DNA from: an uncultured Clostridia bacterium
GTDB taxonomy: Bacteria > Bacillota > Clostridia > UMGS1883
Length of the DNA stretch: 64,000 nt
Direction of reading: 5' to 3'
Assembly: GCA_947626145.1 (NCBI GenBank)
Contig: CANQRB010000007.1
Location: 61,468 to 125,467, forward strand
The notes below the pieces were generated by a model that was not told the DNA's origin, did not search any database, and saw only the letters and a program-made list of their open reading frames with translations. Positions 10,337 to 19,200 of this stretch are shown here, in pieces. The position numbers were made by a program, and so were the translations under genes. The first letter of the stretch is position 1, and each line of letters opens with the position of its first letter.

Positions 10337-11463
10337 TTTACATTCTCCTCTATCCAATTTTGAATGTGGTCGGCGATCACGTCATTATTCAAATCCTGGA
10401 ACATGAAGTGGTCGTTGCCGGTGATGCCCTCCTCGGGCAGGTCGATAACGGTGCAGTTGCCGCCCTGAGCATTGTAAGCCTCCTCAAAGGCGTAGCAGGC
10501 GCCGCGCATACCCTGCCACATTGCCGTGGCCTGAATGGCCGGGTCGCCGTTGTCGATGTAGTCGCCGAAGTACATGGTAACGGGTATCTTCTTTTCAAGC
10601 ACCGCCGTAAATTCGGCGCTGTCCGCGGCCGGAGCTCCGCCGGGCTCAATGGCGACGATGGCGGCTATGTGGTCGGTATATGCGGCCGCCGCCCAGCCCG
10701 GGCCGCCGCCCTGAGAATGGGTCACAAGTATGGAATTCTTTCCGGTGCGCTCGTAAACCTCGTCAATGGTGGCCGCAACGGCCTTGGACACCGTTTCCAT
10801 ATCAAAGTCGCCGCCCATGTCGGAGGTCATGCCCGTGTCCGGCGTCATTTGGCGGAAAAACTGATCCACGGACTCGTCATCATTGGGGAATTGAGAGCCC
10901 TCGTTTACAACGGATTTTCCGTTCTCCCAGCGTCCGATACGGAACTGGGTGTACCAACGCTGGTCAAGCGTGGCGGTGCTGATATTTCCGCTTACGGTAG
11001 TCATTCCGGCCTCGCCGCGCCGGGGCTCATCTATCAGGAATACGCTGTGTCCCTTGCGCAGGAACATATCTGACCAGCCCTCCCGTCCGTCGGGAGTGGT
11101 CATCCAACCCATACGGGACTGGCCGTATCCGTGGAGAAATACCATGGGGAGGCCCGTCTCATCGGCGGGTATTTGGTAGAGCACGTTTGCGTGGTCGGCG
11201 TGAAGGGTCTGTCCGGCGCCTGTGGCTTCCCACTGATCCTCCGGATTAAATGTGCCCTCGCTGGTAATTGTGGTGCCGCCAGCGGAGAAAATGCCCTGCT
11301 CGGCAATCACTAAAGCGCCCTCCGGGATTTCCGCCTGAGACTGTACCTCTTGATTTGTTTCAGGCTCCTTCGCGGTTTCGTTTTGAGCGGTGCAGCCGGA
11401 AAGGGACATGGCCCCCAGCGCTCCGGCCAGAGCCAAAGCCAGTAATGTTCTCTGTGTTTTCAT
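10333..11463 (-). CDS. Alpha/beta hydrolase lipoprotein
   Basis: The 376-residue lipoprotein has the lipobox LSGC after an Ala-rich signal peptide; start ATG 11463, MKTQRTLLALALAGALGAMS. The alpha/beta hydrolase core shows the oxyanion-loop HGYGQSRMGW, the nucleophile elbow THSQGGGPGWA with Ser, and a C-terminal GNDHFMFQD that supplies His. Esterase or lactonase-like activity outside the cell is likely for the fold, but the substrate is unknown. It is first in a three-gene operon with the CuAO_N-flavodoxin and aldo/keto reductase genes. Confidence 0.85.
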
Positions 11464-11518
11464 TTTTATAACCTCCACTTTTTAAAAATAAACTTTTATA
11501 TACTTAGGGGGAATGCTC

Positions 11519-11628
11519 GAAAGGGAACCCCCTTTCGATAAAATTTATCAAAAGTACGGGCGTGTACCGGACTTTTGATACCTTAATCGGGGTAGAAATT
11601 AAATTTTATCTTGATAAAATTTAATTTC
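11519..11628. repeat. Three consecutive stem-loops in an intergenic region
   Basis: CGAAAGGG pairs with CCCTTTCG, TATCAAAAGT pairs with ACTTTTGATA, and GAAATTAAATTTTATC (11595-11610) pairs perfectly over 16 bp with 11613-11628. They lie between the alcohol dehydrogenase stop and the hydrolase start on the minus strand. They could terminate the first gene and/or regulate the second. The T-tract expected of a simple terminator is absent. Confidence 0.5.
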
Positions 11629-11693
11629 GTAAGCGCAAGCGCCCGATGCGGAAAAGGGTTCCGCGGGGAAACCGCGCGGGTTGTCCCCGCGAA

Positions 11694-12863
11694 TCAGTAA
11701 TTTTCTTTCAGTATTTCCGCTATCTCCTCGTGGGTGAGCTGCTTGTAGCTGTCGGGTGAGATATTGCAGCTTTGGGCGATCTCGTCAAGGGGCGCGTCCT
11801 CGGCGACGCCGATGTCACGGAGCCTTGAGGGCAGGCCGATGTCCCTGATGAATTTCTCCAAAGCGTCGATGCCTTCCCTTGCCACCTGGGCGGAATTTTT
11901 ACCCACGGTGGAGATGCCCCACACGTTGGCGGCGAAGCGCACAAACTTGCATATGCCGGACTCATAGATGCGCCGGTAATAGGGCGGGGTTATGACCGCC
12001 AGACCGCAGCCGTGGCTGCAGTCGGTGTAGGCTCCAAGCTGATGCTCTATCTGGTGCGCCTGAAAATCCGTCCGTTTCCCCAGCTTGATAACGCGGTTCT
12101 CGGCCATCGTTGCCAGCCACATAAGGTTGCTGCGGGCGGTGTAGTCCTCCGGGTCATTCAGAGCGGCGGGGAGATTTTTTATAACCCCGCGCATCAAAGC
12201 CTCGGCAATATCGTCGGACACATTGTCCTCGTCCGGCTTGCTGAAATATATCTCCATGATGTGGCTCAGGGTGTCGAAGCCGCCCGCGGCCGTCTGCAAA
12301 GCCGGTACCGTGAAGGTGTAGGTCGGGTCCAAAAGGGCAAAGCGGGGGTTGCAGGCGGGATAATCCCGGCCCGTTTTGACCTTGAGGGCCTCGTTGGTGA
12401 TGACGGCCCCGCCGTTCATTTCGCTGCCGGTGCCGGTCACGGTGACGACCACGCCCAAAGGCAGGGGCTCAAAGCCGATGACCCCGTTCCTCGCCCAGTA
12501 GTCCTTCCATATATCGCCGTCGTAGACCGCCGCCAGGGAAATCGCCTTGCAGCAGTCCATGACCGAGCCTCCGCCAACTCCGAGGATGAGGCCGACGTTT
12601 TCCTCCCGGGCAAGGCGGGCGCCCTCCAGCACCTTTTCATAGGTGGGGTTTGCCATGATGCCGGGGAAGTCCACCGTCTCCAAATCGGCGTCACGGAGCA
12701 GGGAGCTTATCTCGTCATAGATGCCGTTTCTTTTTACCGAGCCTCCGCCGTAAGCCAGCATCACCTTGCCGCCGTATTTTTTCGCCTCGCAGACAAGAAA
12801 CTCCCTGACGCAGCCCTTGCCGAAATATACCTTGGTGCGGTTTTCAAAAATGAAGTTGTCCAT
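11694..12863 (-). CDS. Iron-containing alcohol dehydrogenase (butanol dehydrogenase-like)
   Basis: The 389-residue cytoplasmic enzyme has the length of the BDH/YqhD branch of group III dehydrogenases and interconverts aldehydes and alcohols with NAD(P)H. Visible marks are the nucleotide loop LILGVGGGSVMDCCKAI, VTVTGTGSEMN and the metal ligands in AAGGFDTLSHIMEIYF and AHQIEHQLGAYTDCSHGCG. I chose ATG 12863 because AAGGAGGCC precedes it; the longer frame runs into the promoter. The gene stands alone behind a LysR-type operator shared with two other loci, so it probably belongs to the same regulon as the exported flavodoxin and hydrolase genes. Confidence 0.92.
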   Translation of the reverse strand: MDNFIFENRTKVYFGKGCVREFLVCEAKKYGGKVMLAYGGGSVKRNGIYDEISSLLRDADLETVDFPGIMANPTYEKVLEGARLAREENVGLILGVGGGSVMDCCKAISLAAVYDGDIWKDYWARNGVIGFEPLPLGVVVTVTGTGSEMNGGAVITNEALKVKTGRDYPACNPRFALLDPTYTFTVPALQTAAGGFDTLSHIMEIYFSKPDEDNVSDDIAEALMRGVIKNLPAALNDPEDYTARSNLMWLATMAENRVIKLGKRTDFQAHQIEHQLGAYTDCSHGCGLAVITPPYYRRIYESGICKFVRFAANVWGISTVGKNSAQVAREGIDALEKFIRDIGLPSRLRDIGVAEDAPLDEIAQSCNISPDSYKQLTHEEIAEILKENY

Positions 12864-12891
12864 ATTGTGGCCTCCTTTTGTTGTTGATTTA

Positions 12892-12959
12892 ATTGTAGCA
12901 CGGTTTTTATAAAAAGGGAAGTGCAAAAAAGTTTATGCCTTTAAACCAAAAGGTTTAAA
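12892..12959 (-). promoter_or_regulatory. LysR-type operator/promoter of the alcohol dehydrogenase gene
   Basis: On the minus strand the dyad TTTAAACC-TTTT-GGTTTAAA (12940-12959) is followed by GGCATAAACTTTTTTGCAC, -35 TTCCCT, a 17-bp spacer and -10 TACAAT (12892-12897). The dyad centre lies about 70 bases upstream of the predicted start, as expected for a LysR-type activator recognition site. Confidence 0.6.
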
Positions 12960-13076
12960 CTAAAAAAGGGAGCTGTAAAAAAATGGCGCAGATCGTTCAA
13001 GGGCTGAAAGCCTTTGTTTAAGTCAAATTCATGTGCTGAAATAAGGCAATAAAATCAAAACTATTATTTGATGTAG

Positions 13077-13112
13077 AAAAACCGCCTTTTTGCAAGAAAA
13101 AGACGGTTTTTC
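13077..13112. terminator. Bidirectional terminator
   Basis: AAAAACCG-C-CTTTTT pairs with AAAAAG-A-CGGTTTTT around a short loop, with T-rich tails on both strands. It can end the minus-strand XRE transcript. Confidence 0.75.
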
Positions 13113-13123
13113 TTTGTTTTATG

Positions 13124-13243
13124 CCCTTGAACTACGAACGAAAATCACCACTCGGCGTACCTTCGTACGCCGTCGGGAGGGCTTTCTCGGCGACAGGCTA
13201 CGCCTGCCGTCTGCGAGAGCTGATTTTCGTCCGTTCTGCACGA
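13124..13243. repeat. Foldback element with two internal hairpins
   Basis: The ends GAACGAAAATCA and TGATTTTCG-TCC-GTTC pair with each other. Inside lie CGGCGTA-N6-TACGCCG and a GACAGGC-TAC-GCCTGCCGTC stem. The result is a cruciform of about 115 bases with a closing stem. No second copy was noticed in the window. It may be a small non-autonomous element or structured RNA. Confidence 0.45.
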
Positions 13244-13311
13244 TTTTTTTTGGCCAGCCCCCGTGCCTCCAGGTTACATTGTGAGTTTTTTTACAGCGCC
13301 CCAAACTATTA

Positions 13312-14388
13312 TTATTCGCAAGTTTTTTCCACCCATTTTTCCCACCGCGGGTCGTCCTGTATTCTTTCGTCCACAGAAGCGGCCACACAGTGCCACGGAT
13401 AGAACTCCGGCAGGGCGGCGGGCTTGCCGGGCCCCTGTTTTTCCTGCTCCAGAGCCTCGTCAAGGGCACGGAAAGCGCCGTCCTTATCTCCGGCGTTCCA
13501 GCGGCGGTCGGCAAGAAAGAGCTTTTCTTTCGCCATTAACGCGTGTACCCAGTTGCCCTTACCGTAATCTCCGTCCGCCACGGTTTCCACCACCGAAAGC
13601 ATTTCCTCTATACGCCTGGCAGTCCTTTCGGGAGAGGCGCAGGCGGCGATCTCACAGTTCACCATAAGCTTGGCGACGGAATCCGTAAATATCAGCAGAG
13701 CCTCTCGGTAAGCGGCGGCTCGTTCCCTGCCGCTGAAAGCCCAAAGCCGCAACAGCTCACGGCAGCCTTGAATATCGGGAGCGGTCTCCGCCAGAGCGAG
13801 AGCCTTCTCCCTTTCGCCGGTAACGCCGTAAAGGTTAGAAAGCCGACAGATTGCCCTGTGGCGTATTTCCGGCTCAACGGGGCCTTTCAAAAGCTTTTCA
13901 TAGAGGACAGCGGCCTCCCGCCATTCGTCATAACCCCGGTGCCGCTCTACGTCGAAAACGTCGAAGCCATCGGCGTCTTTTATATGGTGTTCGCCGTAAC
14001 GCACATAGCCGGCATTATACAGGATTTCCGCAAGAATAAAAGTCAGTTTTTCATTCTCCGGAAACTCCGCCAGCGCTTCCCGCGCCAATGCTATGCACTC
14101 GGTCATGGAAATGTCCTCCCCATTGTTTTCCCGGTTCATTTTTTCCAATTTATTATACAGCCCGTCGATTTTTCTCTGACGCTGGCCGTCGCAGCCGAAA
14201 AGCCGGTCAATGGATACCCCAAAGTAGTTGGCGAGCGCGGGGATCAGCTCCACGTCAGGATAACAGGCTCCGACCTCCCAACGGGACACGGCCTGAGCGG
14301 TTACGCCCAGCGCAGCGGCAAGCTCCTCCTGCGTCCGCATATTCTGACGGCGAAGTTCTCTGAGCTGTTCGCCCAATTTAACAGTCAT
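13312..14388 (-). CDS. XRE-family regulator with helical (TPR-like) C-terminal region
   Basis: The 358-residue cytoplasmic protein starts at ATG 14388 behind AGGAGG. Residues about 5-60 are a Cro/C1-type helix-turn-helix (LRELRRQNMRTQEELAAALG, then AVSRWEVGACYPDVELIPAL). The rest is alpha-helical with repeat-like character (AALVEKLL, REKALALAETAP), typical of Clostridia XRE regulators with tetratricopeptide-like sensor domains. It stands alone, with a bidirectional terminator behind it. Its targets are unknown. Confidence 0.85.
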   Translation of the reverse strand: MTVKLGEQLRELRRQNMRTQEELAAALGVTAQAVSRWEVGACYPDVELIPALANYFGVSIDRLFGCDGQRQRKIDGLYNKLEKMNRENNGEDISMTECIALAREALAEFPENEKLTFILAEILYNAGYVRYGEHHIKDADGFDVFDVERHRGYDEWREAAVLYEKLLKGPVEPEIRHRAICRLSNLYGVTGEREKALALAETAPDIQGCRELLRLWAFSGRERAAAYREALLIFTDSVAKLMVNCEIAACASPERTARRIEEMLSVVETVADGDYGKGNWVHALMAKEKLFLADRRWNAGDKDGAFRALDEALEQEKQGPGKPAALPEFYPWHCVAASVDERIQDDPRWEKWVEKTCE

Positions 14389-14514
14389 AGTGAAACCTCC
14401 TGAAAATGTGTTTTCCACCGGTGTGATTTTATTGTATCATTCATTTTTCCAAAAATCAATTATCAATTTGTTGTTTTAAAATCAACAAAAGGTAGAGCAT
14501 TGTTTATACTTAAA

Positions 14515-14540
14515 CTAAAAAAGGACGCCCGAAGGCGCCC
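14515..14540 (-). terminator. Terminator of the LysR operon
   Basis: On the minus strand a GC stem with TTCG tetraloop (GGCGCC-TTCG-GGCGTCC, one bulged T) is followed by TTTTTTAG. It lies about 20 bases past the LysR stop. Confidence 0.75.
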
Positions 14541-14561
14541 CGCATAGAAAGGTAAGGAAGG

Positions 14562-15464
14562 TTATGAGATTGAACACACATCTTTTACCGTGCTCAAAAA
14601 CTCGTTCACCACGCTTGACGGTCTCGGCGAGTGCAATATGCCGAAGGGGATGGTGAAGCCCCAGTCCACGGGGATTATTTTGAGCAGCGGGTGGACGCTT
14701 TCCCACTTGCCGAAGGCGACGAGGACGCCGCCCTCCTCCTCACAGCGGTTGAACACGCTCACGTCAAAGAAAGGCACGTCGGTCACCTTAATGGCGGGAA
14801 AGTTCATCCACAAATGCTCCCGCAAAGCGTCGGTGTAGCGGTTCCAGCCCCGGCGGATTAGCATAAGATTTTCACCCGACAAGTCCTCAACCTTAAGCCG
14901 CTTATTGCCGGCGAGGCGGTGGTTGACGCTCACCGCACAGCAGATAGGCTCGTCCTCAAGGCGAAGGGCCGCGCAGCCTCGGCTGCGGAGGAAATCCTCG
15001 TCGTACCAGCCGGCCACAATGTCGATGTTGGAGCCAAGGTTTTTCAGTATCTCGCGGGCGTTGGCCGGAGTGTTGTCAAAGGGCACAAGACGGAACGTCA
15101 GCCCCGGGCATATCTCCTTGATCCTCGGCCACAGAGAAAGCACAAACTGAGCCGGGGTCATCAGCGACACGCCGATGCGTATGACCTTTTCCTTTTTTTC
15201 CATGGCGTTCTGAGCGCGGACTATGGAGTCATGGGAATACTGTATCATGTACTTGGCGTCGTTATATACGGACTCGCCGGCGGGGGTGAGGCTAACGCCG
15301 CGGGAGCTGCGCTCCATGAGCTTAAGTCCCAGCTCCTGTTCAAGCAGATCAATCTGCTTGATAACCGCGGTGGGAGAAATGAACATGGCGTCGGCGGCCT
15401 TTGAAAAGCTGCCGCTGTCGGCAACCCTAATGAAGGTTTCAAGGTGATGGTTGTGCATGAACAT
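14562..15464 (-). CDS. LysR-family transcriptional regulator
   Basis: The 300-residue protein has standard LysR length. Residues 5-65 are the winged helix-turn-helix (HLETFIRVADSGSFSKAADA, FISPTAVIKQIDLLEQELG). The effector-binding fold occupies residues about 90-295. The start may be ATG 15464 or ATG 15458; the AGGGGG ribosome binding site fits the second better. It is the last gene of the run larE-larB-larC-permease-LysR. It is the only intact LysR in the window and so the best candidate for the three shared operators near 8.5, 12.9 and 31.7 kb. That link is inference. Confidence 0.9.
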   Translation of the reverse strand: MFMHNHHLETFIRVADSGSFSKAADAMFISPTAVIKQIDLLEQELGLKLMERSSRGVSLTPAGESVYNDAKYMIQYSHDSIVRAQNAMEKKEKVIRIGVSLMTPAQFVLSLWPRIKEICPGLTFRLVPFDNTPANAREILKNLGSNIDIVAGWYDEDFLRSRGCAALRLEDEPICCAVSVNHRLAGNKRLKVEDLSGENLMLIRRGWNRYTDALREHLWMNFPAIKVTDVPFFDVSVFNRCEEEGGVLVAFGKWESVHPLLKIIPVDWGFTIPFGILHSPRPSSVVNEFLSTVKDVCSIS

Positions 15465-15471
15465 TTTCCCC

Positions 15472-16377
15472 CTAAATTATCAAATCCGTAAGCAGTCCCG
15501 CCGCCAGCGAAAACGCTATCACATAAGCTATGTAGAGAATAAAATTCCTTATCCCCAGCACGATTTTAAGCGCACCGAGGTTGGTAATCTTCGTGGCCGG
15601 GCCGGTCACCATAAATGACGCCGCCGCGCCCATGCTCATGCCGTTCATGAGCCATTCCTGCAAAAGCAGTATCGTTCCGCCGCCGCAGACGTACAGAGGC
15701 ACGCCGATGGTCGCGGCCATCAGCACCCCGAAGCCCTCGTTTTTGCCGAAAAGAGCGGCGAAGGCCTCCTGCGGGACATAGCGCTGATAGAGCGCCGTAA
15801 GGAATATGCCAAGCAAAAACCACTTACCCGTGGCCTTGATGTTGCGGCCAATGTTTTTAAGCAGCCGCATAAACATATTCGGGTCGGTGTCCCGGCTGGC
15901 CCGCTCGGAAAAGCCCTCGAAGTTGAAGAAGCTTTTGTCCCTGAAAAAGAACCGTATCAGCAGCCCCGCCACAACTCCGCAGAGGAAGCAGCTCACAAAG
16001 CGCACCGTAAGGGCCGTCGGCCCCAGTGCCGCGCTGTAAATGAGAAGCTGGGGATTTAACAGCACGCTGCACATCATGAAGGCGGCGAGGTAGTCGTCCC
16101 GCAGGCCCTTTTGTGAAAAGGAGGCCGCCAGCGGGATCGTCCCGTACATACATAGGGGAGAGGCGATGCCCAGTAGGGCCGCCGGTATCAGCCCGAACAG
16201 ACCAAGGTGCTTGTCCTGAATGGCGACCACCATTTTATGTATTTTTTCCTTGCCGAACACGGAGATTACCGAGCCCAGCACTATGCCCAGCGCCCAATAG
16301 GGCACGATTTGACGGAGCTGCACCTCAAAGTAATACCAGAGGTAAATGAACTCACGGTGTATAACGTCCCAAATCAT
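15472..16377 (-). CDS. YraQ/ArsP-like permease (DUF318 family), copy 1
   Basis: The integral membrane protein of 301 residues has about eight hydrophobic segments and the family's conserved glycine/cysteine motifs (SPLCMYGTIPLAASFSQKGL and VCGGGTILLLQEWLMNGMSM). Relatives transport metalloids or unknown solutes. I chose ATG 16377 rather than the upstream TTG. The gene overlaps or abuts larC (stop at 16380) and ends 8 bases before the LysR start. A near-copy at 51816-52718 follows a DUF362 gene, so this permease accompanies both lar and DUF362 genes. Its substrate is unknown; nickel, thiol or a product of the pathway are possibilities. Confidence 0.85.
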   Translation of the reverse strand: MIWDVIHREFIYLWYYFEVQLRQIVPYWALGIVLGSVISVFGKEKIHKMVVAIQDKHLGLFGLIPAALLGIASPLCMYGTIPLAASFSQKGLRDDYLAAFMMCSVLLNPQLLIYSAALGPTALTVRFVSCFLCGVVAGLLIRFFFRDKSFFNFEGFSERASRDTDPNMFMRLLKNIGRNIKATGKWFLLGIFLTALYQRYVPQEAFAALFGKNEGFGVLMAATIGVPLYVCGGGTILLLQEWLMNGMSMGAAASFMVTGPATKITNLGALKIVLGIRNFILYIAYVIAFSLAAGLLTDLII

Positions 16378-16379
16378 TT

Positions 16380-17573
16380 TCAACTCCCGCTTTCCAGCAG
16401 CCGTCCGGCCTCTTCAAGGCTGATTTTTCGCTCCGCCGCAATGCGGGACAAATCGTCATATTCGTACTTTTTGCGAGTGACGCCATAGCCTGTTGAAATT
16501 TTACGGCGAACCTCGCCGTAGGGAGTTTCGATGCGCTCAATATTGCGTTTAAGGACGTACCGGCGCATGAGGCTCTCCCGCACGCCTATCGTGGTCGTGT
16601 TTTGGAATATTACCCGGAGCACCGTCTCCCTGTCGGCTTCCGCGCACATGACCCGTATCATTGTGCCGATACGGTTTTTCTTCATGCCGATCGGCACCGT
16701 ATAAACATCGTATGCGCCGCATTCGAACAGCCGCTCCACGGCAAAGCCGATGGCCTCCGCCGTCATGTCGTCCACATTGCAGGAAAGCTCCAAAACCGTA
16801 TCGGTCTTGTCTTCGCCCTCGCCGAATATCGCGCGGACGCAGTTTGGTCTTTCAAAGTCCTTGCTGCCCATTCCGTAGCCGATGGAGCTGGGCCGCATCG
16901 CGGGCATACCGCCAAATCTCGCGGCAAAGTATTTCAAGAGCGCGGCGCCTGTGGGCGTACAGAGCTCACCTTGAATTTCGCCGCCGTAGATAGGGATGTC
17001 CCGCAAAATGTATGCCGTCGCCGGCGCGGGAACCGGTAAAATCCCGTGCGCACAATGGACGTGGCCGCTCCCGACATGAACGGGAGAAACGACCACCTCG
17101 TCCGGGGCCAGTTCGTTCATAAGCAGACAAACCGCCGTAACGTCGGCAACGGCGTCCAGCGTCCCCACCTCGTGGAAGTGAATTTCCGTTACGGGGACGC
17201 CGTGTACGTGACTTTCCGCTTCGGCAATAATTCCGTAAACGGCAAGAACGTCCTGTTTCACCTTTGGCGGCAGGTCTAATTCCTCCACAATGTGCGTTAT
17301 GTCATGGAGGCTGCTGTGATGGTGCCCGTGTTCATGCCCGTGCTCATGTTCATGCAGCATCGTCCCCTCGTCGATACCATTTACCGTAACCGTCATGTGC
17401 GCGCCGCTGATTCCGCATTTGACGGACGTTTCTTTTGTAAAGCGAACCCCCGGAATTGCAAGGCGGTTCAGCCTGTCCACAAAAGTGTCCGGCTCGGGAA
17501 GCAGCTCCGTCAGCGCCGCGGTCAGCATATCGCCGGAGGCGCCCATCGCACAGTCTATGTATAAAATTTTCAC
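16380..17573 (-). CDS. larC: Nickel insertion protein LarC (nickel-pincer cofactor biosynthesis)
   Basis: LarC uses CTP to insert nickel into the dithiolated pyridinium nucleotide and so finishes the nickel-pincer cofactor. The 397-residue protein opens with MKILYIDCAMGASGDMLTAA, carries a His-rich nickel-binding loop (HEHEHGHEHGHHH) and continues with VTEIHFHEVGTLDAVADV. It is one uninterrupted frame; in some lactobacilli the gene is split by a programmed frameshift. Its start overlaps the larB stop by four bases (17570-17573). It belongs to the operon larE-larB-larC-permease-LysR. Confidence 0.95.
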   Translation of the reverse strand: MKILYIDCAMGASGDMLTAALTELLPEPDTFVDRLNRLAIPGVRFTKETSVKCGISGAHMTVTVNGIDEGTMLHEHEHGHEHGHHHSSLHDITHIVEELDLPPKVKQDVLAVYGIIAEAESHVHGVPVTEIHFHEVGTLDAVADVTAVCLLMNELAPDEVVVSPVHVGSGHVHCAHGILPVPAPATAYILRDIPIYGGEIQGELCTPTGAALLKYFAARFGGMPAMRPSSIGYGMGSKDFERPNCVRAIFGEGEDKTDTVLELSCNVDDMTAEAIGFAVERLFECGAYDVYTVPIGMKKNRIGTMIRVMCAEADRETVLRVIFQNTTTIGVRESLMRRYVLKRNIERIETPYGEVRRKISTGYGVTRKKYEYDDLSRIAAERKISLEEAGRLLESGS

Positions 17574-18331
17574 CGGTTTGTCCCTCCCATGTGATTGATC
17601 ATACTCGCAAGATAACCGGCGCCGAAGCCGTTATCAATGTTTACCACGCTGACGCCGCTCGCGCAGGAATTGAGCATGGACAGCAGCGCGGACAGACCGC
17701 CGAAGGACGCGCCGTAACCGACGCTTGTGGGGACGGCAATAACAGGGCAGTCCGCAAGGCCGCCTATCACGCTGGCCAGCGCGCCCTCCATTCCGGCAAC
17801 GGCGACAATCACCTTTGCCCGCATGATCTCCTCCGTATGCGCCAGCAATCGGTGAAGACCAGCAACGCCCACGTCGTAAAGCCGCGTCACCTTGTTCCCG
17901 AGCGCCTGCGCGGTAAGCGCGGCTTCCTCCGCGACGGGCATATCGCTGGTGCCGCCGCTGGCAATGACAACGGCCGAGTCCGTATCCGGCTCCGGCATTT
18001 CGCCGACAATGCCTATCCGCGCGATTTCGTGATAGGTCAGCGGAAGCTCGCCGCCGGCGATCTCCGCCGCATCCTTACTCATTCGGGTAATCAAAACCGT
18101 TTTCTGTCCGGCGGAGCGGAGCCGCTTTGCAATCTCCGTAATCTGCGCAGGCGTTTTTCCCGCTCCGTAAATCACTTCCGAAGCTCCCTGACGCACGCTT
18201 CTGTGGTGGTCGATTTTGGCAAAGCCCAAATCCTCAAAGGGCTGGGCTCTGAATTTCAGCAGTGCGTCGTCCGCGGAGAGCTTTCCCTCCGCCACGTCCC
18301 GCAAGAGCTGTTTCAATTCCTTTTGCTCCAT
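17570..18331 (-). CDS. larB: LarB, pyridinium-3,5-biscarboxylate mononucleotide synthase
   Basis: LarB carboxylates nicotinic acid adenine dinucleotide and hydrolyses it, the first step of nickel-pincer cofactor synthesis. The 253-residue product has the PurE/AIRC-like core seen in LarB (VIASGGTSDMPVAEEAALTA, YDVGVAGLHRLLAH, VAVAGMEGALASVIGGL, VGYGASFGG). The start at 18331 lies one base after the larE stop, and its end overlaps larC, so the three genes are tightly coupled. Confidence 0.95.
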   Translation of the reverse strand: MEQKELKQLLRDVAEGKLSADDALLKFRAQPFEDLGFAKIDHHRSVRQGASEVIYGAGKTPAQITEIAKRLRSAGQKTVLITRMSKDAAEIAGGELPLTYHEIARIGIVGEMPEPDTDSAVVIASGGTSDMPVAEEAALTAQALGNKVTRLYDVGVAGLHRLLAHTEEIMRAKVIVAVAGMEGALASVIGGLADCPVIAVPTSVGYGASFGGLSALLSMLNSCASGVSVVNIDNGFGAGYLASMINHMGGTNR

Positions 18332-18332
18332 T

Positions 18333-19124
18333 TCACAGCACCTCGTTCATGCTCCCCGTGCGGTATCCGCAAAGATCCAGCGACACATAGGTAAAGCCCA
18401 AATTTTTCAGATACTCATAAACCTGTTTGGACACGCCTATCATTTTGGGGAATTCGTCCCTGTTGATTTCTATTCGCGCCATTTTTCCGTGAATTCGCAC
18501 CCGCACCTGCGTAAATCCCAAATCGAGCAGATATTGTTCGGCCCTGTCCACCATGTTCAGCTTTTCCTCCGTGATTTTCTCACCGTAAACAAAGCGGGAG
18601 GAAAGGCAGGCGAAGGACTGCTTATTCCATGTATCTAAACCAAGCTCTTTGGATAATTCCCGTATTTCATTTTTATTAAGCTCCGCGTATCGCAGCGGAC
18701 TTTTGATGCCCTGCTCCCGAACCGCGATCAGTCCGGGGCGGTAATCGCCGTTGTCGTCCGTATTGGACCCCTCCGCGATATGCTCTATCCCAAGGGACTT
18801 AACCGCCTCGCGCATTTTTTTGAACAATTCCGTTTTGCAGAGGTAACAGCGGTTTTTCGGATTGTCCGCAAAGCCCTCAATGCTCAGTTCTTCCGACTGC
18901 ACCACAATATGGCGAATTCCCTCCCGGTCGCAAAACCGCTTTGCCTCGTTAAGCTCGCGCTCCGGAAATGAACAGGACCGGGCGGTCACGGCGACCGCCT
19001 TGTCGCCCAAAACGTCATGAGCGGTCTTTAACAGAAACGTGGAATCCACGCCGCCGGAAAAGGCCACGGCGACCGAACCCAAGTCTTTAAGATAATTCTT
19101 TAGCTTCTCATATTTTGCGTTCAT
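18333..19124 (-). CDS. larE: LarE, ATP-dependent sulfur insertase for the nickel-pincer cofactor
   Basis: LarE converts the two carboxylates of the LarB product to thiocarboxylates. The 263-residue product has the PP-loop AFSGGVDSTFLLKTA, a NRCYLCKTELF segment, GSNTDDNGDYRPGL and the Cys-containing NKQSFACLSSRF region near the sulfur-donor cysteine. The start is ATG 19124 behind CAGGAGC. A 16-base string with the ribosome binding site is duplicated just upstream (about 19127-19160), and a GGGCGGTTT hairpin precedes it. No larA gene is present in the window. Confidence 0.93.
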   Translation of the reverse strand: MNAKYEKLKNYLKDLGSVAVAFSGGVDSTFLLKTAHDVLGDKAVAVTARSCSFPERELNEAKRFCDREGIRHIVVQSEELSIEGFADNPKNRCYLCKTELFKKMREAVKSLGIEHIAEGSNTDDNGDYRPGLIAVREQGIKSPLRYAELNKNEIRELSKELGLDTWNKQSFACLSSRFVYGEKITEEKLNMVDRAEQYLLDLGFTQVRVRIHGKMARIEINRDEFPKMIGVSKQVYEYLKNLGFTYVSLDLCGYRTGSMNEVL

Positions 19125-19159
19125 TTTTTTGCTCCTGAAAAGTATTGCTCCTGAAAAGT

Positions 19160-19191
19160 AGGGCGGTTTCAGCCTACAAACAAAACCGCCC
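19160..19191. terminator. Hairpin upstream of larE
   Basis: GGGCGGTTT pairs with AAACCGCCC. On the minus strand it sits between the small membrane protein genes and larE, so it could attenuate transcription into the lar genes. Confidence 0.5.
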
Positions 19192-19200
19192 TATCTCTTA

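Larger units (their letters stand above)
12864..13311. other. Gene-free stretch holding an operator, a terminator and a foldback element
   Basis: No credible gene is seen. From left to right it holds the alcohol dehydrogenase promoter with its dyad operator, about 110 bases without obvious signal, a bidirectional terminator, a foldback element with internal hairpins and 70 bases downstream of the XRE gene. Confidence 0.6.

Noticed and set aside
16380..17573. Programmed frameshift splitting larC into two parts
   Set aside because: The gene is one continuous frame from MKILYIDC to the stop.
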